From NCBI RefSeq assembly GCF_001673535.1, contig NZ_LZLY01000158.1:19232-83231 (forward strand): 64,000 nt of DNA, given 5' to 3'. Positions 9,301 to 15,922 of the stretch are shown here, one piece after another. The translations under genes and the position numbers were made by a program. The notes under the pieces were generated by a model, which worked only from the letters and a program-made list of their open reading frames with translations, was not told the origin of the DNA and made no database searches. The number at the start of each line of letters is the position of its first letter. The first letter of the stretch is position 1. Source of the stretch: Mycobacterium sp. 1081908.1 (lineage in GTDB: Bacteria; Actinomycetota; Actinomycetes; Mycobacteriales; Mycobacteriaceae).

Positions 9301-10053
9301 CATCGTGATGATGTTGCGATAGATCATGAAAAGAATGAGCAGCACCGAGACCACGGTGCCGATCTCAATGAAATGGGCGTCTTCCAGCGCCATTTCGGTC
9401 GCATCGGCGATCGTGGCCAGCGGCCCGCTGACGTGGGCGGTCAGCGAGGTTCCCGCGGTGACCTCTTTGGCGATGTCTTTGACGTGGTGGTAGGCCGCGA
9501 TCGTCGACGGCGCGGTGCCCGCGCCGGGGAACGAGATCGGCAGGATGAAGGCCTTGCCGTCCTTGCTGGCCAGGACCTCGCGCATCTGGGGGTTGGTCAG
9601 GAAGTCCTGCACCGTCAGCTTGTCGGCCGTGTCCTGGCGCAGCTTGTCCACCAGCCTGGCGTAGAGGGCCTCGTCGGCGGGTGTGATGCCGTTCTCGTCG
9701 CTGAGCAGGATCATCAGCAGGGAACCGCCGCCGCCCAGCGGATTGTCGCCGCCGCCGGCCCCGGCGGCGTCTCCCGCCTTCTTGGCGTCTCCGGGGGCTT
9801 TGGGGGCGCCGGGCATGGCGAAGGCCTTGGCCATTTCCTGGTTGACGACCACCGTCGGGGCGTTGTCGGGCAAGGCCTTCGGCTCGCGCTTGCTGGCCTG
9901 CACCGGCAGCGGGGGGAAGACCAGTGCCAGGGTGACCGCGAACCCGATCCACGCGGCGATGACAAGCAGGGGCCACCGCACGACGATGTCGCCTATGCGG
10001 TCGAAGATTCCCCCAGGCTTGGCTGCCTCGCCCGTGCCAGTCCGGCTCGACAC
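6355..10053 (-). CDS. mmpL12: RND-superfamily lipid transporter MmpL12 with long C-terminal tail
   Basis: A 1232-residue inner-membrane MmpL transporter, expected to export the glycolipid made by this locus. It has the MmpL plan: one N-terminal helix (WPLLVIAAWIGFAVTLALVF), a periplasmic loop, five helices with the GTDYAVFLISRY proton-relay segment, a second large periplasmic loop rich in Gln/Asn/Ala coiled-coil stretches, and a second helix bundle with GADYNMLLISRIRDE. About 208 residues follow the last helix: a basic, Pro/Ala-rich linker and three copies of an LPLF(D/G) motif about 42 residues apart, separated by Gly/Asn/His-rich linkers. The start is GTG 10053. H37Rv MmpL12 is about 1146 residues, so this tail is longer. 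No MmpS partner gene is adjacent. Confidence 0.93.
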   Translation of the reverse strand: MSSRTGTGEAAKPGGIFDRIGDIVVRWPLLVIAAWIGFAVTLALVFPPLPVQASKREPKALPDNAPTVVVNQEMAKAFAMPGAPKAPGDAKKAGDAAGAGGGDNPLGGGGSLLMILLSDENGITPADEALYARLVDKLRQDTADKLTVQDFLTNPQMREVLASKDGKAFILPISFPGAGTAPSTIAAYHHVKDIAKEVTAGTSLTAHVSGPLATIADATEMALEDAHFIEIGTVVSVLLILFMIYRNIITMLVPLINIGASIGTSQGVLSGLSEIGLPFALQTLVLMTAVMVGAGTDYAVFLISRYHDYVRKGHPSDEAVKMALMSIGKVIAASAATVAVAFLAMVFTKLEVFSTVGPAISISVIVAFLCAVTLLPALLVLAGRRGWIKPRRELTTRMWRIMGTRVVRRPRIHLVGSLIVLIGLASCTAVMRFNYDDLKTMPASVDSSKGYDVMNRHFPANALTPMVLFIKSPSHDLRTPAALADLEQMAARVSQLPDITMVRGLTRPNGEPLEQTKISFQAGEVGSKLDDGSRQINEHGNDLDRLVNGSNQLADALAMLRDQVSGALTSLGPAVSALTAMEQMAGGDRTIAALDQGAALTGQMKTLGDNLNMSTVNTENIAAWASPMLNALNNSPECNTDPGCVSSRSGLAAMVQANNDGTLNSIKIMAHNLQAAGKTQTVGQTLNTAQQGLSQASAAMKTIRDLQTTMSQAQQGANALADGSRAIAGGVKQLVDSTRQIGSGLNEASQFLLSMKHDTDNKPSMSGFNIPPQILTRDEFKQGAAIFLSPDGHAARYLIQSGLNPFSTDAMDQIPKIIKAAQSAQPNTELSDATVQVAGVPSGLADTRDYYNNDIGYIVFATIMIVFLILVGLLRAVVAPLYLIGSVLLSYLSAMGLGVLVFQLLLGQNLHWSLPGLSFILLVAVGADYNMLLISRIRDESPHGVRVGVIRTVGSTGGVITSAGLIFAASMFGLMSASIYTMAEAGFILGMGILIDTFLVRSITVPAMAALIGQKNWWPSHLGKTPAQVYAAHQKKQHQLNQLADQLVKMKVIPSPAALAPAAASPAANGAPQPLIPDDLLVRLKLVPPGHKPRTKSRGTRPAGAAPAKTGKRPKRQRLSNHALPLFDLSRVPGQVTDDLRDSAPDYTTPTNGNGKHKSDRYLGHSLPLFGQDFLSPRPITVGANGNGHSNGNGHGDQSADDDLGNPLPLFGTSAPSQRGANGNGHGKRPLL

Positions 10054-10153
10054 CCAACCACCCTACAATCCAGCCCACACTCGCGTGGGGTAATCAAGAT
10101 CTAAACGGTGACCGTGACATTGCTGTGATCTTGAAGTGAACGCGCTGGTCAGG

Positions 10154-10167
10154 CCCGCAATTGCGGG
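10154..10167. promoter_or_regulatory. 14-bp perfect palindrome in the mmpL12/methyltransferase divergent promoter
   Basis: The 177-bp gap between the divergent mmpL12 and methyltransferase genes contains CCCGCAATTGCGGG, a perfect 14-bp dyad. Nearby, AAGATC and GATCTT (about 10097 and 10127) form a second, wider inverted repeat. Both could be binding sites for a regulator controlling both halves of the locus; no regulator gene is adjacent, so the protein is unknown. Confidence 0.4.
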
Positions 10168-10230
10168 TCTCGAAGAGGTCAAGGCGGCTATTCGGCGCGT
10201 AGCGCCGCGGATCCGTGCAACACTCTCCCC

Positions 10231-11016
10231 GTGGCTCTCAAATACCGCCTGCAATCCAACCCACTGGTCGGCAAGCTCACCACGAAGTACTTTCTGCCCC
10301 TTGGCACCCGCCAGGTCGGCGACGACGTGGTCTTCTTCAACTTCGGCTACGAAGAGGACCCGCCGATGGGCCTGCCGTTGGCGGCATCCGACGAACCCAA
10401 CCGGTACTGCATCCAGCTCTATCACGTGACCGCCTCGCAGACCGATCTCACCGGCAAGAAGGTGCTGGAGGTCAGTTGCGGGGCGGGCGGGGGCGCGTCC
10501 TACATCGTGCGAAACCTCGGCCCGGCCGCCTACACGGGGTTGGACCTCAACCCCGCCAGCATCGACAAGTGCCGGGAACGGCACCAGCTGCCCGGCCTGG
10601 ATTTCGTGCAGGGCGACGCGGAGAACCTGCCCTTCCCCGACGGCTCGTTCGACGCGGTGGTCAACGTCGAGGCCTCCCACCAGTACCCCCACTTCGCTCG
10701 GTTCCTCGAGGAGGTGGCGCGTGTGCTGCGGCCCGGGGGGCATTTCCTGTACACCGATTCGCGTCGCGCTCCTGTCGTCGCCGAGTGGGAGGCGGCGCTG
10801 GCCGCCGCGCCGCTGCGCAAGGTCTCGGAACGGGACATCGACGCCGAGGCCAAGCGCGGGCTGGACGCCAACACGCACCGGACCCAGCAGCAGATCAGCG
10901 ACCGATTGCCGGGATTCATGAACTCCCTGATCCGTTACGGCGTCGGGGTGATGGATTGGGATCTGCGCCGCGCCGGGGGCTTCTCTTATCGCGTCTATCA
11001 CTTCGTCAAGGATTGA
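10231..11016 (+). CDS. SAM-dependent O-methyltransferase (Rv1523/Rv2952-like)
   Basis: A 261-residue class I methyltransferase. The SAM-binding motif I is VLEVSCGAGGGASYI near residue 75, motif II LDLNPASIDKCRERH follows, and VQGDAENLPF and VLRPGGHFLYTD are motifs III and IV. The block NFGYEEDPPMGLPLAASDEPNRY is typical of mycobacterial enzymes that methylate glycolipid sugars (glycopeptidolipid Mtf/Rmt type) or phthiotriol (Rv2952). Here it most likely methylates a sugar hydroxyl of the locus product; this is inferred from the adjacent GT1 gene, which begins 17 bp downstream. The start is GTG 10231. H37Rv Rv1523 occupies the same position, although as I recall it is longer. Confidence 0.85.
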   Translation: MALKYRLQSNPLVGKLTTKYFLPLGTRQVGDDVVFFNFGYEEDPPMGLPLAASDEPNRYCIQLYHVTASQTDLTGKKVLEVSCGAGGGASYIVRNLGPAAYTGLDLNPASIDKCRERHQLPGLDFVQGDAENLPFPDGSFDAVVNVEASHQYPHFARFLEEVARVLRPGGHFLYTDSRRAPVVAEWEAALAAAPLRKVSERDIDAEAKRGLDANTHRTQQQISDRLPGFMNSLIRYGVGVMDWDLRRAGGFSYRVYHFVKD

Positions 11017-11032
11017 TGGGCTCGACTCCGTC

Positions 11033-12280
11033 ATGAAGTTTGCGTTGGCGAGCTACGGAACTCGCGGCGATATCGAGCCGTGCGCCGCCATCGGCCGGGA
11101 GCTGCAGCGTCGCGGGCACGAGGTGCGGGTGGCGGTGCCGCCCAACCTGATTGGTTTCGTCGAGTCCGCCGGGCTGCCCGCCGTCGCCTACGGGCAGCGG
11201 GATTCCCAGCAGCAGCTCGACGAGGACTTCCTGCATAACTCGTGGAAGATCCAAAATCCGGTCAAGTTGGCGCGCGAGGCCATGGAGCCGGTCAGGGCGG
11301 GCTACGAGGAGCTGGGCGCCGCGCTCAAGACGCTCGCGGACGGGGTCGACCTGCTGCTGACCGGCCAGCTCTATCAGGAGATCGCCGCCAATGTGGCCGA
11401 GCGCTACGACATTCCGCTGGCTGCGCTGCACTTCTACCCGATGCGGCCCAACGGCCAGGTGGCTTTTCCCGCGCGACTGCCCGCGCCGGTGGTGCGCTCG
11501 ACGATGAAAACCCTCGACTGGATGTACTGGCGGTTCACCCGGGGCGCCGAGGACGAGCAGCGCCGGGATCTGGGTCTGCCGAAGGCGACTTGCCCCGCGC
11601 CGCAACGCATGTCAGAACAGGGCGCGTTGGAGATCCAGGCCTACGACGAGCTGTGCTTCCCCGGGCTGGCGGCGGAGTGGGGTGCCCGGCGGCCGTTCGT
11701 CGGCGCGTTGACCATGGAGTCGCCGACCGACGCCGACGACGAGGTCGCGTCCTGGATCACCGCCGGAACGCCGCCGATCTATTTCGGGTTCGGCAGCATG
11801 CCCGTCGGGTCGCTCGCGGATCTGGTCACCATGATCGGCGGGGCCTGCGCGGAGCTGGGCGAACGGGCCCTGATCTGCTCGCGGGCGCGGGACCGCGGCG
11901 TTCCCGATTTCGACCACGTGAAGGTCGTCGCGGCGGTCAATCACGCCGCCATATTTCCGACCTGTCGCGCGGTCGTGCACCACGGCGGCTCCGGCACCAC
12001 GGCGGCGGGGTTGCGCGCGGGCGTCCCGGCGCTGATCCTCTGGATCACCTCCGATCAGCCGATCTGGGCGGCCCAGGTCAAACAGCTGAAAGTCGGCTCG
12101 GCGCGGCGATTCTCCAGCACCACCCGCAAAACGCTGGTCGCCGACCTCGCGTCGATCCTCGCGCCCGCGTACGTCAGCCGGGCGCGTGACATCGCCTCGC
12201 GGATGACCAAGCCCGCCGAGAGCGTCGCCAACGCCGCCGATCTGCTGGAAAAAGCCGCCCGACGCGAGGGTTTCGGCTGA
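11033..12280 (+). CDS. GT1 (UGT-like) glycosyltransferase, Rv1524-like
   Basis: A 415-residue GT-B enzyme of the UGT type that includes mycobacterial rhamnosyl/fucosyl transferases. The N-terminus MKFALASYGTRGDIEPCAA is the acceptor-domain opening of this group; the C-terminal donor-binding block contains VVHHGGSGTTAAGLRAGVPALI near residue 315. It probably adds a deoxysugar to the lipid-linked core. The stop overlaps the next ATG by one base (TGATG), indicating translational coupling with the WbbL2-like gene. Bases 11852-12083 are identical, in inverted orientation, to 13319-13550 in the second GT1 gene. Confidence 0.9.
   Translation: MKFALASYGTRGDIEPCAAIGRELQRRGHEVRVAVPPNLIGFVESAGLPAVAYGQRDSQQQLDEDFLHNSWKIQNPVKLAREAMEPVRAGYEELGAALKTLADGVDLLLTGQLYQEIAANVAERYDIPLAALHFYPMRPNGQVAFPARLPAPVVRSTMKTLDWMYWRFTRGAEDEQRRDLGLPKATCPAPQRMSEQGALEIQAYDELCFPGLAAEWGARRPFVGALTMESPTDADDEVASWITAGTPPIYFGFGSMPVGSLADLVTMIGGACAELGERALICSRARDRGVPDFDHVKVVAAVNHAAIFPTCRAVVHHGGSGTTAAGLRAGVPALILWITSDQPIWAAQVKQLKVGSARRFSSTTRKTLVADLASILAPAYVSRARDIASRMTKPAESVANAADLLEKAARREGFG
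11852..12083 (+). repeat. Perfect 232-bp inverted repeat, arm 1
   Basis: I compared this arm base by base with the reverse complement of 13319-13550 and found no mismatch over 232 bp. Both arms lie in the donor-binding domain of the two GT1 genes. Flanking sequence diverges at once on the 5' side; on the 3' side single mismatches appear within a few bases. Confidence 0.95.
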
Positions 12281-13113
12281 TGCCGGAACGTCCCGCGGGG
12301 TCGCGCGGCCCGGGGTACGCTCCGGTGGTGTCCTTACTGATCACCGTGCCGGTTTACGGGCAGCACGAGTACACACACGCGCTGATAGCCGATTTGGAGC
12401 GCGAGGGCGCCGACTACCTGATCGTCGACAATCGCGGCGATTACCCCAAGGTCGGCAACGAGCGCGTGGCCACGCCCGGCACGAACCTGGGCTGGGCCGG
12501 GGGCAGCGAGCTCGGGTTCCGAACTGCGTTCGCGGAGGGCTACTCCCACGCGATGACGCTCAACAACGACACCCGGCTCTCCCGGGGATTCGTCGCCGCC
12601 CTGCTCGACCCGCGCCTGCCCGCGGACGTCGGGATGGTGGGGCCGCTGTTCAACATCGGGTTCCCGTACGCGGTGATCGAGGGGATACCGGACGCCGCGA
12701 GTTACGTTCCGCAGCCGCGGTATCGGGTGGTGCCCGCCATCGAGGGGACGGCGCTGGTGATGTCGCGGGAATGCTGGGACGCCGTCGGGGGAATGGATCT
12801 CGACACCTTCGGGCGCTACGGCTGGGGGCTGGATCTCGACCTCGCGCTGCGGGCACGAAAAGCCGGATTCGGTGTCTACACGACGGAAATGGCCTACGTC
12901 AACCATTTTGGGCGCAGGACCGCGAAGGTCCACTTCGGCGGCCTGAAGTACCACTGGGGCTCCAGCCGCGCGATGATCCTGGGGTTGCGCAAGACGCACG
13001 GCTGGTTCGCGGCCATGGGAATCCTGCGCGAGATGGGCGCGGCGCACCACCGCAAGTGGTACAGGTCTTTCCCGCTCGTCGGGCACGACGCCGCCGCCAG
13101 CCGGAACCCCTAG
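12280..13113 (+). CDS. wbbL2: WbbL2-like glycosyltransferase family 2
   Basis: A GT2 sugar transferase of 277 residues resembling rhamnosyltransferase WbbL. Visible features are VSLLITVPVYGQHEYT at the start of the fold, LIVDNRGDYPKVGNERV, GTNLGWAGG, and the metal/nucleotide motif TLNNDTRLSRGF near residue 92. The first ATG overlaps the previous stop; a GTG at 12328, exactly at the beginning of the conserved fold, is an equally good start and would make 261 residues, the length I recall for H37Rv WbbL2 (Rv1525). It lies between the two GT1 genes and ends 14 bp from the convergent second copy. The acceptor is unknown. Confidence 0.88.
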   Translation: MPERPAGSRGPGYAPVVSLLITVPVYGQHEYTHALIADLEREGADYLIVDNRGDYPKVGNERVATPGTNLGWAGGSELGFRTAFAEGYSHAMTLNNDTRLSRGFVAALLDPRLPADVGMVGPLFNIGFPYAVIEGIPDAASYVPQPRYRVVPAIEGTALVMSRECWDAVGGMDLDTFGRYGWGLDLDLALRARKAGFGVYTTEMAYVNHFGRRTAKVHFGGLKYHWGSSRAMILGLRKTHGWFAAMGILREMGAAHHRKWYRSFPLVGHDAAASRNP

Positions 13114-13127
13114 CGGCACGGGCCGTT

Positions 13128-14369
13128 TCAGACGCCGACGCGGACGGTCTGCTCCAGCAGGTCGGCGGCGGCAACCACGCCGACGGCCGGTCTGGACATC
13201 TGCGGCGCGATCTCGCGGGCCCGGGCCACGCAGTCCGGTGCGAGGATCTTGCGCAGCTGCCTGACCAACGATTTGCGGGTCATGTGCGAAAGTTTCTTGG
13301 CGGAACCGACTTTCAGCCGTTTGACCTGGGCCGCCCAGATCGGCTGATCGGAGGTGATCCAGAGGATCAGCGCCGGGACGCCCGCGCGCAACCCCGCCGC
13401 CGTGGTGCCGGAGCCGCCGTGGTGCACGACCGCGCGACAGGTCGGAAATATGGCGGCGTGATTGACCGCCGCGACGACCTTCACGTGGTCGAAATCGGGA
13501 ACGCCGCGGTCCCGCGCCCGCGAGCAGATCAGGGCCCGTTCGCCCAGCTCGGCGCAGGCGTCGGCGATCATGGCCACCGTCTCGGCGGGGGACCGGACCG
13601 GTGTGCTGCCGAAACCGAAGTAAATCGGCGGCTTCCCCGCCGCGATCCACGACGCGACCTCGTCGTCGGTGTCCGCGGCCAACTCCAGGGTCAGCGAACC
13701 CACGAAGGGGCGCTTGCCATCCCACTCCGCCGCGAGGCCGGGGAACAGCGCCCGGTCGTAGGCCTGGATTTCGAGTGTCCCGGCCATCCGCTGCCACGCG
13801 GGAACCGTGGTGCGCGGCAGGCCCAGTTCGCGCCGCTGCGCGTCCTCGTCCGGCTTGGTGAAACGCGAATACAGCCACCAGCCCGCCGACAGCGTGGTGC
13901 GGACGGCCGGCGCCGGCGACGGCAGAAACGGAACGCCGATCTGACCGTTGACCCGCACCGGGAAGTGATGTAGCCCCGCCACCGGAATGTCGTGGTATTC
14001 CGCGACATTCGCCACGACCCCGTGGTAGGTCTGGCCCGTCAGCAGCAGGTCCGCCCCGTCGGCCAGCGAGGTTAGCGTCCGGCTCATCTCCGCCCAGCCC
14101 TCGACGAAGAGCGACCTGAAGGTGTGCATGAAGTTGACCGGGTTCTGGGGCTTGAAGGCGTTGTGGGTGAAGTCCGCGACGGCCACCACCTGCTCGCGCG
14201 TGTCCGGACCGTAGGGGACGGCGGGCACCCCGGCCGACTCGACGAAGTCAACCAGGTTGGGCGGCACCGCCATTCGGACATCGTGCCCGCGGCGCCGCAG
14301 TTCCACGCCCACCGTGGCGCCGGGCTCGATGTCGCCGCGGGTACCGTGGGCCGCCAAGACAAACTTCAT
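13128..14369 (-). CDS. GT1 (UGT-like) glycosyltransferase, Rv1526c-like
   Basis: A 413-residue paralogue of the enzyme at 11033-12280. It begins MKFVLAAHGTRGDIEPGATV and has the same donor-site block VVHHGGSGTTAAGLRAGVPA. The N-terminal acceptor domain is clearly diverged from the other copy while the C-terminal donor domain is almost identical, so the two probably use the same activated sugar on different acceptors. The ATG at 14369 is chosen because it starts the conserved fold; the frame extends seven codons further upstream. It lies downstream of papA and pks5 on the same strand (50 bp after papA), so it may be the third gene of that transcript. Confidence 0.9.
   Translation of the reverse strand: MKFVLAAHGTRGDIEPGATVGVELRRRGHDVRMAVPPNLVDFVESAGVPAVPYGPDTREQVVAVADFTHNAFKPQNPVNFMHTFRSLFVEGWAEMSRTLTSLADGADLLLTGQTYHGVVANVAEYHDIPVAGLHHFPVRVNGQIGVPFLPSPAPAVRTTLSAGWWLYSRFTKPDEDAQRRELGLPRTTVPAWQRMAGTLEIQAYDRALFPGLAAEWDGKRPFVGSLTLELAADTDDEVASWIAAGKPPIYFGFGSTPVRSPAETVAMIADACAELGERALICSRARDRGVPDFDHVKVVAAVNHAAIFPTCRAVVHHGGSGTTAAGLRAGVPALILWITSDQPIWAAQVKRLKVGSAKKLSHMTRKSLVRQLRKILAPDCVARAREIAPQMSRPAVGVVAAADLLEQTVRVGV
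13319..13550 (-). repeat. Perfect 232-bp inverted repeat, arm 2
   Basis: This is the partner of 11852-12083, in opposite orientation and 1235 bp away, with the WbbL2-like gene between the arms. Perfect identity including third codon positions, against diverged flanks, indicates recent gene conversion. Crossing over between the arms would invert the wbbL2 segment and exchange GT1 C-termini. Confidence 0.95.
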
Positions 14370-14418
14370 CGACGGAGCTTCGCCTTCCACTTCGCTCGAG
14401 GACGAAGCGCTTCGCAGC

Positions 14419-15864
14419 TTACCTGGCTACGCGAACCGGAACCGCGGCCAGCTTGCCCGCGACGACCCGGTCGAACACCGACTTCAAGGCCTCCGTGTAG
14501 CGAATCACGGACTCGCGGGCGACCGGGTTGTTCGGGTAGGACACCATGATGGAGACCTCGTCGAACAGCCGGAACACCGTGGAGTACATGTACGCCGGGC
14601 TGCGGCCGTCGGTGAACGCCGTCGCGTTCACGCCGTCCAGCGCGGTGGCGACGATGCCGGACAGCGGAGGAAGGCCCGCGTCCATGTAGCTCATCATGGT
14701 GAACTGCGGTCCGTGCTTACGTAGCCAGGGAGCCAATTCCAGCACGCGGTCGAACGGCACGTTCGCCAGATCCATGTTCGCGTCGAAGGAGGCCTGCGCG
14801 GCGCGGGCCGTTTCCTCGAACGAGTTCGGGTCGACGGGAACAGTGAACGGCACCACGCCGGTGAACCAGCCCACCGTCATGAAGTCCGCCGGGCTCTTCC
14901 GCTTGTCGGTGGGGGTAAGCCCGTAATACGTTTCCGCGCCGCTCAATTCGTATTGAGCCAGGGCGGCGCAGGCGAACAGGCCACCGCTGAACCGGGCGCC
15001 CGCCTGCTGGCACAGCGCCTCGAACTGGGCCGTTTGGTCCGGGCCGAGCAGCCGCTCGACATGGGTGTCACCGCCGCAGGGAATCGACTGGTCGCCCAGC
15101 GGCAACGGGAAGTCGGGCAGGGTCCCGCCGTTGGCCTCGGCGAACTCGATCCACTTGCGCACCTCCGGGGACTCCAGCGTCATCCCGGACACGATGTTGT
15201 GCTCCCGCATGCAGAAGTCGTCGTAGCTGGCCGCCGGCGGCAGCGCGACCGGCGCCTTGCCCTCGATGAGCGCGGTGTAGTTCATCAAGATCTCGACGTA
15301 CAGCCCGGCGAGCAACATCGGATCGCAGTGCAGGTGGTCGACGACCGCGTACAGCGCGAAGCGGTCCTCGTGCTGGACGATGCCGAACCGGAAGCAGTCC
15401 CACTGCAGCGGGTCGGGCGTCGCGAGCACGTGCTCACGCCACTCGAGCTCCGTCATCACGCCGTACTCCTTCGCGACGAAGTTGATGTCGCGCGGGTTCT
15501 TCAGGGTGTGCCGGACGATGTTCTTCTCGTCGGTGTACTCGAACCAGCTGTGGTACGTCGCGTGGCGACGGATGTGCGCGTTGATGACGTAGGTCATCGC
15601 GCGGATGTCGCAGCGCCCGGGCACATCCCAGGACCCCATGATCGCCCGCGAGTAATCCAGCCCGCGCTCGCGGAACTCGACGAACCCGCGTAGGTGACCC
15701 GCCTGCATGGAGCTGGCCGGCACCGGGCTCACCGGCGCCTGGCGAGCCTTCGCGATGCAGCCGGGCGTGGGCTGCCACGTCACGACCGAACCCGCGCCCG
15801 GGTACCAGTCGTACGCGTTGCCCACTCGCAGGCTGTCGTGCTCAGAGCCTCCACCTATGAACAC
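14419..15864 (-). CDS. papA: Polyketide-associated acyltransferase (PapA3/PapA4 type)
   Basis: A 481-residue condensation-superfamily acyltransferase that would move a Pks-made acyl chain onto a sugar core (trehalose in known PapA1-4 systems). The active-site segment is AVVDHLHCDPMLLAGL, near residue 176, an HxxxD variant shared with PapA1-4. TVGWFTGVVPFTVPV near residue 325 corresponds to the conserved GWFTG region. The start is GTG 15864, preceded by a strong AAGGAGGG. It lies 58 bp downstream of pks5 on the same strand, so the two are probably co-transcribed. In H37Rv the papA4 remnant is short and lies on the other side of pks5; here the gene is full length. Confidence 0.9.
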   Translation of the reverse strand: MFIGGGSEHDSLRVGNAYDWYPGAGSVVTWQPTPGCIAKARQAPVSPVPASSMQAGHLRGFVEFRERGLDYSRAIMGSWDVPGRCDIRAMTYVINAHIRRHATYHSWFEYTDEKNIVRHTLKNPRDINFVAKEYGVMTELEWREHVLATPDPLQWDCFRFGIVQHEDRFALYAVVDHLHCDPMLLAGLYVEILMNYTALIEGKAPVALPPAASYDDFCMREHNIVSGMTLESPEVRKWIEFAEANGGTLPDFPLPLGDQSIPCGGDTHVERLLGPDQTAQFEALCQQAGARFSGGLFACAALAQYELSGAETYYGLTPTDKRKSPADFMTVGWFTGVVPFTVPVDPNSFEETARAAQASFDANMDLANVPFDRVLELAPWLRKHGPQFTMMSYMDAGLPPLSGIVATALDGVNATAFTDGRSPAYMYSTVFRLFDEVSIMVSYPNNPVARESVIRYTEALKSVFDRVVAGKLAAVPVRVAR

Positions 15865-15922
15865 GTTTCCCTCCTTAAATACCGGCCTAAGCAGTGCAGT
15901 CGACTTTGACGTAGGACCTATC

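Noticed and set aside
14419..15864. Non-ribosomal peptide synthetase condensation domain.
   Set aside because: It is a stand-alone protein with the PapA GWFTG region and lies next to a Pks5-type synthase; no adenylation or carrier domain is attached.
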